DNA of 64,000 bases from NCBI GenBank assembly GCA_938035525.1, contig CALHOI010000036.1:1-64000 (forward strand), in the 5' to 3' direction. The translations under genes were made by a program, and so were the position numbers. The first letter of the stretch is position 1. Each line of letters opens with the position of its first letter. Under the pieces are notes generated by a model, which worked only from the letters and a program-made list of their open reading frames with translations, did not search any database and was not told where the DNA came from. Below are positions 19,344-27,496 of the stretch, piece after piece. The stretch comes from an uncultured Granulosicoccaceae bacterium (GTDB taxonomy: Bacteria; Pseudomonadota; Gammaproteobacteria; Granulosicoccales; Granulosicoccaceae).

Positions 19344-21260
19344 ATGCTTAGCTTAAACAATGTCGCATGCCGGCGAGGTACCGATCTGCTGTTCGACCGT
19401 GTCTCGGTGGTTATTCACCGAGGACAAAAAGTGGGCCTCACTGGCGCAAATGGATGTGGTAAATCGTCACTATTTGCCATGGTTCAGGGTGAGCTTGAGC
19501 CGGACGATGGCGATATATCCTTACAGCAGGGTATTAGCGTCACGCATGTTGCTCAGGAATCACACAGCTCAGAAGCTCCTGCCATTGAATTCGTTATTGA
19601 TGGTGATAAACGGTTACGATCGGTCGAGCAAGCGTTGCAAGGTGTTAAAGAAGACGGCGAGAAACACGCAGAGCTACTGGCTGACTACGATCAGGCAGGT
19701 GGCTACAGTGTGAAGGCGCGCGCCGGTGCTTTGCTCAATGGCCTCGGTTTTTTAACTGAGCAGCATCAGTTACCTGTTTCAGATTTTTCCGGTGGCTGGC
19801 GCATGCGGCTTAATTTGGCGCAGGCTTTAATGAGCCCCAGTGATTTGCTGCTGCTCGATGAGCCAACCAATCACCTTGACCTGGACGCGGTACTTTGGCT
19901 GGAAAACTGGCTGCGCGCACGTGAAGGCACGCTATTGATGATTTCGCACGACCGAGAATTTCTTGATCGTATTACCACGCATACACTTCATATAGAACAA
20001 AAAACCGCGACGCTATTTACCGGCAACTACTCATCGTTTGAGCAGCAACGGGCGGCTCGATTAGCAAATCAGCAAGCCATGTACGTCAAGCAACAACAAA
20101 CCATGGCACAAATGCAATCCTTTGTTGATCGCTTTCGTGCAAAAGCCACCAAAGCCAAACAGGCACAAAGTCGATTAAAAATGCTGGAGCGTATGACCAC
20201 GCTGGCACCAGCGCATGTTGATTCACCGTTTCAGTTTTCGTTTCGTGAGCCTGATGCCTTGCCAAGCCCTTTGGTGTTGCTGCGAAATGCAGATATCGGC
20301 TACGACAACACCGCCATTCTGGGCAACATCAATTTCAGCGTACAGAGCGGTGAGCGTATAGGTTTGTTGGGTGCAAACGGGGCTGGTAAGTCCACCCTGA
20401 TAAAAGCCATAGTGGGTGACTTGGCCTTACTCAATGGCGAACGCTTGCCTGCACAAAAGCTGGCGCTTGGTTATTTTGCTCAGCATCAAGTGGATCAATT
20501 GCGCGATGAGCACACAGCCTTACAGGCCTTAATGGCAGTAGACCCGCTTATCAGCGACAGTGAAGCGCGTAATTACCTTGGCGGGTTTGGTTTTTCTGGT
20601 GATCAGGCTTTGCAAAGCGCCAAAACAATGTCAGGTGGTGAGCGGGCACGGCTAGCACTTGCACTAATCGTGTATGCCAAACCAAATCTTTTACTGCTTG
20701 ATGAGCCAACTAACCATCTGGACATACAAATGCGCGACGCCCTTGCTGAAGCATTGCAACAATACAGTGGCGCGCTGCTGGTCATATCGCACGATCGCAG
20801 TTTATTACGCTCTGTCGTGGACGATTTGCAGTTGGTGGCCGACGGCTCGGTGCAGCCGTTTGATGATGATCTTGATGGTTATGCACGCTGGCTTGCTGAC
20901 TATCGCAGTAAATCGGGCAGTCGAGGACAAAACGATGACGGTGTTGTCACAATGAGTGAAACCGTTGTTGATCGTAAACAGCAAAAGCGTGATGAGGCCC
21001 AGGCGCGTGCCAAACTGCGCCCCTTACGTAAAGCCATAGAAAAATCTGAGCGACAACTGGAGCAATGGGTAACTCAACTGTCAGAAACACGTAACAGTTT
21101 GGCATCCAATGAGCTATACAATTCTGAGAACAAATCAAAGTTGGCAGAGCTATTGGCTCTGGAAGTACAACAGAAAACCAAGGTGTCTGAACTGGAAGAC
21201 CAACTGCTGGAAAACATGCAGGCACTGGAGCAGGCCGAAATCGATGGTGCTGCAGAATAA
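19344..21260 (+). CDS. yheS: ABC-F ATPase, YheS type
   Basis: A 638-aa soluble protein with two ABC ATPase domains and no membrane domain, the ABC-F class acting on ribosomes. First Walker A GANGCGKSS with signature SDFSGGWRMRL; second Walker A GANGAGKST with signature SGGERARLAL; both Walker B segments read LLLLDEPTNHLDL/I. The interdomain linker RFRAKATKAKQAQSR is the P-site tRNA interaction motif. The C-terminal 100 residues form a charged coiled coil. Similarity along the whole length is to E. coli YheS rather than EttA or Uup. Transcribed alone or with the next gene, 16 bp downstream. Confidence 0.93.
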   Translation: MLSLNNVACRRGTDLLFDRVSVVIHRGQKVGLTGANGCGKSSLFAMVQGELEPDDGDISLQQGISVTHVAQESHSSEAPAIEFVIDGDKRLRSVEQALQGVKEDGEKHAELLADYDQAGGYSVKARAGALLNGLGFLTEQHQLPVSDFSGGWRMRLNLAQALMSPSDLLLLDEPTNHLDLDAVLWLENWLRAREGTLLMISHDREFLDRITTHTLHIEQKTATLFTGNYSSFEQQRAARLANQQAMYVKQQQTMAQMQSFVDRFRAKATKAKQAQSRLKMLERMTTLAPAHVDSPFQFSFREPDALPSPLVLLRNADIGYDNTAILGNINFSVQSGERIGLLGANGAGKSTLIKAIVGDLALLNGERLPAQKLALGYFAQHQVDQLRDEHTALQALMAVDPLISDSEARNYLGGFGFSGDQALQSAKTMSGGERARLALALIVYAKPNLLLLDEPTNHLDIQMRDALAEALQQYSGALLVISHDRSLLRSVVDDLQLVADGSVQPFDDDLDGYARWLADYRSKSGSRGQNDDGVVTMSETVVDRKQQKRDEAQARAKLRPLRKAIEKSERQLEQWVTQLSETRNSLASNELYNSENKSKLAELLALEVQQKTKVSELEDQLLENMQALEQAEIDGAAE

Positions 21261-21276
21261 ATAATCAGGAGACGTT

Positions 21277-21990
21277 ATGAATCGCTTAATCGGCTTAGTT
21301 TTATTGTTGAGTACCTCTGTGTCACAGGCCGCATCGTTCAACACGCTGGATGCGCTTGACCAAGCACAATTTGTTAAGTTCTCAGAAAACGTGGCTGCTG
21401 CAATTCAGTACAAGGGAGTGACCCCGCCAGAGCCGCTGGGTATTTTAGGTTTTGATGTGGGTTTAAGCGTGTCTTACACCACCATTGAAACCGATGCAAT
21501 ATTTGATCTGGCCAGTGAAGGTGATTTTGATGTAGCCGGTATCGCTTTGCCGCGTCTTACGGTACACAAAGGACTGCCGTTTGGTATCGATGTTGGTGCT
21601 TCTGTCAGTGCCGCACCAGGAACCGACATCAGAGTGCTTGGTGCAGAAATCCGCTATGCCATTCTGGAAGGTAATGTCGCTTTGCCGGCGGTGGGCGTAC
21701 GAGCCAGTGGAACCGTCTTGCAGGGCGTGGATGAGCTGGACATGCAAAACATCGGTGTGGATATTTCTGTGTCCAAAGGTTTTCTGATGCTCACACCTTA
21801 TGCTGGTTTGGGTGTGGTTCGCACCACTGCCACGCCTGTGGACACGGAAACCCTGGCAGAAGAAACGTTAAGCCAGACCAAAATGTTTGCGGGTTTAAAT
21901 GTCAATCTGGCGTTATTGAATTTGACACTTGAGGCTGACAAAACCGGCGATCATAGTTCCGGTAGTTTGAAAGTCGGCTTTCGCTTCTAA
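21277..21990 (+). CDS. Predicted outer-membrane beta-barrel protein
   Basis: A 237-aa protein with a clean signal peptide cut after SQAA near residue 20. The mature part alternates short hydrophobic stretches, and the last residue is aromatic within KVGFRF, the usual barrel-assembly signal. The segments GFDVGLSVSYTTIETDAIFD and PFGIDVGASVSAAPGTDIR suggest transmembrane strands. I recognise no specific family. AGGAGA before ATG supports the start. It lies 16 bp after yheS, with no evident functional link. Confidence 0.6.
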   Translation: MNRLIGLVLLLSTSVSQAASFNTLDALDQAQFVKFSENVAAAIQYKGVTPPEPLGILGFDVGLSVSYTTIETDAIFDLASEGDFDVAGIALPRLTVHKGLPFGIDVGASVSAAPGTDIRVLGAEIRYAILEGNVALPAVGVRASGTVLQGVDELDMQNIGVDISVSKGFLMLTPYAGLGVVRTTATPVDTETLAEETLSQTKMFAGLNVNLALLNLTLEADKTGDHSSGSLKVGFRF

Positions 21991-22033
21991 ACCTATCCAG
22001 TGTTAAATTCCTCAGTAAAACTATTGCATTGAT

Positions 22034-22303
22034 GTGTCCCAGGAAAATCAACCGAAAGACATAGAATCGCAGCGCAATGGCAATGCGAAGCAAGACGTGC
22101 TGCCTGAACGAAGCGGCACAGGTTTTTTTGCTGTTATGCAAAGTGTTGGCGCAGCCATGCTTGGCGTTCAATCTTCTAAAAACAAAGAGCGGGACTTTAC
22201 CCACGGTAAGCCCATTCACTTTATTGTGGGTGGGGTTATCGGTACTCTCATTTTTTTGTTGTGTATCTGGCTTTTGGTTAAGTATTTAATCGCGTCGAGC
22301 TAA
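22034..22303 (+). CDS. DUF2970 family small membrane protein
   Basis: An 89-aa protein: a polar N-terminus, then FFAVMQSVGAAMLGVQSSKN and RDFTHGKPIHFIVGGVIGT, the DUF2970 pattern of an amphipathic helix and one C-terminal membrane helix. Function is unknown. The start is GTG 22034; an overlapping ATG at 22032 is in another frame. No Shine-Dalgarno is visible. Confidence 0.75.
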   Translation: MSQENQPKDIESQRNGNAKQDVLPERSGTGFFAVMQSVGAAMLGVQSSKNKERDFTHGKPIHFIVGGVIGTLIFLLCIWLLVKYLIASS

Positions 22304-22307
22304 GCCG

Positions 22308-22328
22308 CTGTTTGCAGCTGCAAAACAG
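22308..22328. terminator. Palindrome between convergent genes
   Basis: CTGTTT-GCAGCTGC-AAAACAG forms a near-perfect palindrome with one bulged A. It lies in the 42-bp gap between the DUF2970 gene and pobA, which converge. The T/A tracts lie inside the stem, so terminator function is only plausible. Confidence 0.35.
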
Positions 22329-22345
22329 TGTCTACAAAGCATTGT

Positions 22346-23515
22346 CTAATAGGGTAATCCAACATAGTTGGTAGCAAGGCTGGCCTGTGCCGACTCACTC
22401 TCACGTAAGAAGTCCAGTTCGGCTGATTGGATTTGCAAATCGAAGTCGCTTTGATCAGGAAAGCGGTGCAACATGGTGGTCATCCACCAGCTGAATCGTT
22501 CTACTTTCCACACGCGTTTAAGTGCCGTTTGCGAATAAGTGTCCAGCAATTGATGGTCTTTTTCTGCATACCATTGTTTGAGGGCAGTAAACAGGTAGTG
22601 TACATCAGAGGCAGCTGTGTTCAAGCCTTTTGCACCGGTTGGGGGGACGATGTGCGCTGCATCACCACACAAAAACAAGCGCCCCCACTGCATGGGTTCG
22701 CACACAAACGAACGTAGTGGGGCGATTGATTTTTCTATTGATGGGCCGCTTTCCAATGTATCGGCAAATTTTTCCGGGATGCGTTTTTTTAACTCATCCC
22801 AGAACTGTGCGTCGGACCAATTATCAATATGATCATTGGTATCGCACTGCAAGTAGTATCGACTAAGGCGCTCGTTGCGCATAGAACATAATGCAAACCC
22901 TCTGTCCGAATTTGCGTAGATAAGCTCTTCGTGTACTGGTTTCGTTTCCGACAATATACCCAGCCAACCAAACGGATAGTTTTTTTCGTATTCACGGCGA
23001 GCCTCTGGCGGTATGGTCTGGCGGCTAACGCCGTGAAATCCGTCGCAGCCCGCTATGTAATCGCAGTCGATGTGCACCTGCTTGCCATCGACAATACAAT
23101 CGATACTCGGTGAGCTGCTTTTTGCATTGTTGATGACAACGTCTTCCACGTTAAACAGTGTTTTTCCATTAACCGCTTCTCTGGCGTCGTACAAATCGCG
23201 TGTTAATTCTGTTTGTCCGTAAACGGTGACAGGGTGAGCTGTGTATTTGCTGAACGGAATGGCAAATGATTCACCTTTGTAGGCGATGACAGTACCATCG
23301 TGGGTAAAGGATTCAGCTTGTAGACGGTCCGCCGCACCGGCTTTTACCATTAAGTCGACAATGCCTCGCTCCAGCACGCCAGCCCGAATGCGAGACAACA
23401 CGTATTCGCGTGTTTTCCTTTCCAACACAATGGCATCAATGCCTGATTGATGCAGCAGTTGAGCCAACAACAATCCGGAAGGACCGCCACCAATGATGGC
23501 TACATTAACTCGCAT
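22346..23515 (-). CDS. pobA: 4-hydroxybenzoate 3-monooxygenase
   Basis: FAD- and NADPH-dependent hydroxylase turning 4-hydroxybenzoate into protocatechuate. The FAD motif GGGPSG is at 9-14; the DG motif CDGFHGVS and the GD motif LCGDAAHIVPPTGAKGLN are present. Substrate-site residues known from the Pseudomonas enzyme are kept with an offset of one: Y200, S211, R213, Y221 and Y384. The end YVGLPY matches the family. The 389 aa are normal. No pcaGH or pobR lies in the window, so the rest of the protocatechuate pathway must be elsewhere. It lies 33 bp after the aldehyde dehydrogenase gene on the same strand, perhaps as an operon. Confidence 0.95.
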   Translation of the reverse strand: MRVNVAIIGGGPSGLLLAQLLHQSGIDAIVLERKTREYVLSRIRAGVLERGIVDLMVKAGAADRLQAESFTHDGTVIAYKGESFAIPFSKYTAHPVTVYGQTELTRDLYDAREAVNGKTLFNVEDVVINNAKSSSPSIDCIVDGKQVHIDCDYIAGCDGFHGVSRQTIPPEARREYEKNYPFGWLGILSETKPVHEELIYANSDRGFALCSMRNERLSRYYLQCDTNDHIDNWSDAQFWDELKKRIPEKFADTLESGPSIEKSIAPLRSFVCEPMQWGRLFLCGDAAHIVPPTGAKGLNTAASDVHYLFTALKQWYAEKDHQLLDTYSQTALKRVWKVERFSWWMTTMLHRFPDQSDFDLQIQSAELDFLRESESAQASLATNYVGLPY

Positions 23516-23548
23516 AACTTAAAGGCTGATTTATGAGTGGCGCTTTAT

Positions 23549-25036
23549 TCATAACTTAAACCACGCTGTTTTTAAATCTATGTATTTGTCAAACGCGTGC
23601 AGCGATTTATCGTGGCCGTTACCGGATTGTTTGACACTGCCCATGGGAACGCTGATGTCGGCTCCGCCGTAAGTGTTTACGTGAACCACACCAGTGCGCA
23701 TGGCGCGCGTCATTCTGTGGGCACGACTGAAATCGCTAGTCCATAAACCGCCAGCCAAGCCGAAGTCTGTGCTGTTAGCCAGTTCAATTGCCTCGGCCTC
23801 GTCTTGGAATGTTGTTACTGCCAACACGGGTCCAAAGACTTCCTGCTGGGCAAGTGTATCTTGCTTTTTAACATTGGTGATAATGGTGGGTTCCATGTAG
23901 TAGCCACCGGTTTGTTTATGTAATTGCTTACCACCAGCATACAAAGTAGCACCTTCGCTTTGAGCGATTTCTACAAACTTTAGGTTTTGTGCTAGTTGTG
24001 CTGCATTGTTTACGGCCCCACTGTTTATGGTTATATCCAGGGGGTTGCCCACTTTCATGGCAGCAGCAGCCTGTGCCAGCGCTGCTACGAAGTCATCGTG
24101 TATCGATTGTTCAACCAGCAATCGAGAGCCGGCCACACACACTTGCCCTGAGTTTCTAAAAATACCGGCGGCGCTTACCGTTGCTGCCTGTTCCAGATTT
24201 TTGGTATCGGCAAATACAACATTCGCAGACTTACCACCCAGTTCGAGATAACAACGTTTTAAATTAGAGCGAGCTGAGGCCTCCAACAGGCGTCGACCGG
24301 TTGCTCCAGAACCGGTGAACACCATGACATCCACATCCATTGAGTGAGACAGGACTTCACCAACGTCTATACCCTTGCCAGTAACAACATTTAAAACACC
24401 ATCTGGCAGACCTGCTTGCAAACCAAGTTCACCCAAACGCAGCAAAGACAACGATGCCATTTCAGATGGCTTTAGAACAACGGAATTACCAGCAGCCAGT
24501 GCCGGGCCAAGTTTCCATGCCGCAATCATTAACGGGAAATTCCACGGAATAATGGCCGCCACAACGCCAATAGGTTCGTTGTGCACTAAGCCTAAAAACT
24601 CTGGTGCAGTAGGTGCGATTTGCCCATAGAGTTTATCAATGGCTTCAGCGTAATATCGTATGGTTGCTGCAGCTGATCCGCATTCAGCTTTAAAAGCCAT
24701 ACTGATTTCGGTGCCATTATCACGTACACCCAGCACGGCAAGTTCCAGGGCTTCGGCTTCGATTAAGTCAGCCCACTTTAATAGTATTTTTTTACGCTCT
24801 GCTGGTGGCATGTTGCGCCAACGACCATCGTCGAACGCTTGTCGCGCCGCAGTCACTGCCAAGTCTGCATCGTTCTTTGTTGCCGCCGCTATGGTCGTTA
24901 AGTGGCTGCCATCTATTGGTGAAAGAACATCAAGTGTTTGCTCAGACTGGCTGGGTTTGATCTGGCCGTCTATCAATAATCCGCGAGGCGCAATGGCGGT
25001 GTCGCTTAGCGCGTTAATTTTGTTTTGGTCAAGCAA
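23549..25036 (-). CDS. NAD(P)-dependent aldehyde dehydrogenase (PuuC-like)
   Basis: A 495-aa ALDH-superfamily enzyme. Catalytic C300 (NSGQVC), general base E265 (LELGGK) and oxyanion N166 (PWNFP) are all present. Overall it resembles gamma-glutamyl-aminobutyraldehyde or aminoaldehyde dehydrogenases. It faces a class III aminotransferase across a 215-bp gap, a common pairing in which the transaminase makes the aldehyde that this enzyme oxidises, as in polyamine or beta-alanine breakdown. The start is a TTG at 25036 with GGAA nearby; there is no ATG before residue 76, so it is the best choice but unsure. Confidence 0.88.
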   Translation of the reverse strand: MLDQNKINALSDTAIAPRGLLIDGQIKPSQSEQTLDVLSPIDGSHLTTIAAATKNDADLAVTAARQAFDDGRWRNMPPAERKKILLKWADLIEAEALELAVLGVRDNGTEISMAFKAECGSAAATIRYYAEAIDKLYGQIAPTAPEFLGLVHNEPIGVVAAIIPWNFPLMIAAWKLGPALAAGNSVVLKPSEMASLSLLRLGELGLQAGLPDGVLNVVTGKGIDVGEVLSHSMDVDVMVFTGSGATGRRLLEASARSNLKRCYLELGGKSANVVFADTKNLEQAATVSAAGIFRNSGQVCVAGSRLLVEQSIHDDFVAALAQAAAAMKVGNPLDITINSGAVNNAAQLAQNLKFVEIAQSEGATLYAGGKQLHKQTGGYYMEPTIITNVKKQDTLAQQEVFGPVLAVTTFQDEAEAIELANSTDFGLAGGLWTSDFSRAHRMTRAMRTGVVHVNTYGGADISVPMGSVKQSGNGHDKSLHAFDKYIDLKTAWFKL

Positions 25037-25044
25037 TTTTACTG

Positions 25045-25068
25045 TTCCGATTCACTTTCCGATTCACT
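25045..25068. repeat. 12-bp perfect tandem duplication
   Basis: TTCCGATTCACT occurs twice in a row (25045-25056 and 25057-25068), just upstream of the aldehyde dehydrogenase start, where it would lie in the 5' leader. Confidence 0.9.
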
Positions 25069-25079
25069 TATTGTCCAAT

Positions 25080-25106
25080 TGACCATGTGACTTTGGTGAT
25101 TGGTCA
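25080..25106. promoter_or_regulatory. Candidate operator in divergent region
   Basis: An inverted repeat TGACCA-N15-TGGTCA lies between the divergent aldehyde dehydrogenase and aminotransferase genes; the neighbouring GTGAC/GTCAC gives a second, interlaced inverted pair. Such spacing suits a dimeric regulator, but no regulator gene is adjacent. Confidence 0.3.
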
Positions 25107-25251
25107 TGTCACTTGTTGAGCAGCGATGCAATGGCTTGAAGAAACACCGATGCAAGCGCCAGAACGTTGACCGAAAAAGCCCTTTCTGTCAACATCTAAA
25201 CGCGTTTGGGCCGCGGGCCCGGCTGAACCCCACAGAACGAGTTTCCCTACC

Positions 25252-26607
25252 ATGAAAAACGAAAACTTTTTAAAAGCCAATAATGCCCGTCACATGTGGC
25301 ATCCCATGGCGCACCCGGCGGACTCACTAAAAAATGAACCCAGAATAATAACCGGTGGGCAGGGAGTCAGAATCACCGATGTTGATGGCAGTGAAACCAT
25401 CGACGCGGTAGGCGGATTGTGGAATGTCAATCTTGGTTACTCTGCCGATGTGGTTAAAGACGCTATTAGTGCTCAGTTGCAGCAATTGCCTTATTACTCA
25501 ACGTTTCGAGGTACGTCAAATGATGCCGTCATCGAGCTAAGCTTTATGTTGCGCGAATTCTTTGAACCTGATGGCTTAACTCGCGCCTTTTTTACCAGTG
25601 GTGGTTCAGACAGTGTTGAAATTGCTTTACGCCTGGCAAGGCAGTTCCATAAAGTTCGTGGTGAGGCAGGCAGAACAAAATACCTGTCCTTAAAAAAGGG
25701 GTATCACGGAACCCATACCGGAGGTGCGTCGGTTAATGGTAATGCAAACTTTCGAACACAGTACGAACCACTCATGCCCGGTTGCTTTCACATTCCCGCT
25801 CCTTATACCTATCGAAACCCTTTTAACGAAACCGATCCTGCCAAGCTTGCCCAACTTTGTCTTGCTGCATTAGAAGATGAAATCAATTATCAAGGCGCAA
25901 GCACCATCGCAGCATTTATCATGGAGCCGGTATTGGGTGCAGGTGGTGTCATTGTGCCGCACGAGAGTTTCATGCCGGGCGTGCGAGCCCTGTGTGATAA
26001 ACACGGCATATTGCTGATCGCCGATGAAGTAATAACCGGTTACGGGCGTACTGGTAGCTGGAGTGGTTCGCGACACTGGGGTGTAAAGCCTGATTTTTCT
26101 TGTACGGCTAAAGCCATCACTAACGGGTATTTTCCTTTTGGTGCTGTGATGATCAGCGATCACATTGCCGAAGTATTTGAAAACGACGATACCGGCAAAG
26201 CGGCCATAGGCAGTGGTTACACGTACTCGGGTCATCCAGTGGGTGCGGCAGCTGCTATTGCCTGTTTACAGGAAACCCAAAGGCTTAAAGTCAATGAAAA
26301 TGCAGCGGCACGCGGCACTCAAATGATGGCAGGCTTACTGCAGCTGCAACAAAAACACGCGGTCATTGGTGATGTTCGCGGTGGAGCAGGCTTAATGAAC
26401 GCACTCGAGCTGGTTTCAGACCGTGATACCAAAGCCGTATTGGATGCAGCAACTATTGGCAACATTCAAAATGCAGTTTACGACCATGGCGTTATGGTGA
26501 GAGTGTCTGGACCTAACATGATTATGTCTCCACCGTTGGTTGTCACAGAGGATGATGTGACACAAATTTTATCGGCCATTGATAAAGGCTTCAGTGCTGC
26601 TGCTTAG
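25252..26607 (+). CDS. Class III omega-aminotransferase
   Basis: A 451-aa PLP enzyme that moves an amino group from a terminal amine to an oxo-acid, usually pyruvate. PLP lysine K287 (TAKAITNGY), D258-E259 binding the pyridine ring and the phosphate-binding S117-G-G are visible. The start region MWHPMAHP and the motif EVITGYGRTG resemble putrescine/cadaverine- and beta-alanine-pyruvate aminotransferases (SpuC type). Together with the divergent aldehyde dehydrogenase it likely forms a two-step amine degradation route; the amine is undetermined. Confidence 0.88.
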   Translation: MKNENFLKANNARHMWHPMAHPADSLKNEPRIITGGQGVRITDVDGSETIDAVGGLWNVNLGYSADVVKDAISAQLQQLPYYSTFRGTSNDAVIELSFMLREFFEPDGLTRAFFTSGGSDSVEIALRLARQFHKVRGEAGRTKYLSLKKGYHGTHTGGASVNGNANFRTQYEPLMPGCFHIPAPYTYRNPFNETDPAKLAQLCLAALEDEINYQGASTIAAFIMEPVLGAGGVIVPHESFMPGVRALCDKHGILLIADEVITGYGRTGSWSGSRHWGVKPDFSCTAKAITNGYFPFGAVMISDHIAEVFENDDTGKAAIGSGYTYSGHPVGAAAAIACLQETQRLKVNENAAARGTQMMAGLLQLQQKHAVIGDVRGGAGLMNALELVSDRDTKAVLDAATIGNIQNAVYDHGVMVRVSGPNMIMSPPLVVTEDDVTQILSAIDKGFSAAA

Positions 26608-26830
26608 CAGGCACGATGTCGGTGCACCAGTATCGATACGTAAAGCTTGCGTGAACCTCGTGTTGCATAGCGCATGTAATAAGCGCAAATTGTCAAAAAT
26701 TGCGTGATTAAACTGTTAGCAAATGTGATATCCGGGTCGTTTTATTTGGATTTAGTGCGCTCACACCACATTATTGAGCTGAGGTACGCAGATAGTTGTA
26801 CCGCTTTTTGTCCACTGAATAGGAAGCCCC

Positions 26831-27346
26831 ATGGTCGATCAGACTAAAAGAACCACGTTAAAGCGCGTTGCCGGTATTGGCGTAGGTGCTGTTGCCGCAA
26901 CAACATCTACTGGCGTTTTATCCAAGTTATCAACCAGCGTAGGTGCGGCCACAAATGCTGATGCACTGCGCGCAAACTCGGTTTACGGCGACATCATAGA
27001 CATTCAAGTGTCTACACGAATTTCTCCTGTTAAGAATGATCTTGAAGTTGTGTTAACTAACATCAGCCCGACCGACACCACTATTACGCAACTTACCCCA
27101 ACGCAAATTACTACCGCGCGCGGTCTGTTTGATTTTGATGCCTTACTAAAAGACGGTAAGTTGCGTTTGCCGGCAGGTGCCAGTGTTAGTGTGCCTATGC
27201 AGCCGCACGCCGTTGTGCTCGATGGCAGCAGTGTTTCAAAACGCACATTTCAACTCTCTGATGCGCTAAGAAAGAATATGTCGATTGTGACTGACGGCGA
27301 TTCGTTAGCAGCGCTAACCATACTGGACGGAACGCTCGTCAGTTAG
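26831..27346 (+). CDS. Exported protein with Tat-like leader, family unrecognised
   Basis: A 171-aa protein. The leader DQTKRTTLKRVAGIGVGAVAA looks like a twin-arginine signal with Lys-Arg in place of Arg-Arg, followed by a Gly/Ala-rich core. The mature part (from about residue 40) is predicted mostly beta: GDIIDIQVSTRIS, DLEVVLTNISP and GASVSVPMQPHAVVLDG suggest an immunoglobulin-like or CARDB-like sandwich. No cysteines are seen. AGGAAG five bases before ATG supports the start. It has no operon partners and a terminator follows. Confidence 0.65.
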   Translation: MVDQTKRTTLKRVAGIGVGAVAATTSTGVLSKLSTSVGAATNADALRANSVYGDIIDIQVSTRISPVKNDLEVVLTNISPTDTTITQLTPTQITTARGLFDFDALLKDGKLRLPAGASVSVPMQPHAVVLDGSSVSKRTFQLSDALRKNMSIVTDGDSLAALTILDGTLVS

Positions 27347-27347
27347 T

Positions 27348-27396
27348 GCTGGGTTTTGTTCAACTAACCCAGCGTTAACTAACCCAGCGTTAACTA
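27348..27396 (+). repeat. Hairpin with duplicated 15-bp arm
   Basis: AACTAACCCAGCGTT occurs twice in tandem plus AACTA (27362-27396). GCTGGGTT at 27348-27355 can pair with AACCCAGC at 27366-27373 or with the second copy at 27381-27388, so two alternative stem-loops exist right after the stop codon of the exported-protein gene. Confidence 0.75.
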
Positions 27397-27437
27397 TTTA
27401 GCCAAGACGCTCAGGCGATCGCTCTGGCTAAGCAGAT

Positions 27438-27470
27438 TAAAAAAACGCCCCAGCTTGTGGGGCGTTTTTT
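27438..27470. terminator. Strong bidirectional terminator
   Basis: Stem ACGCCCCA (27445-27452) with TGGGGCGT (27458-27465), 5-nt loop, an A-run on the left and T-run on the right. It separates the convergent exported-protein gene and valS and fits intrinsic termination in both directions. Confidence 0.9.
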
Positions 27471-27496
27471 ATTTGCTTCAAAGTAAAAACGCTTAA

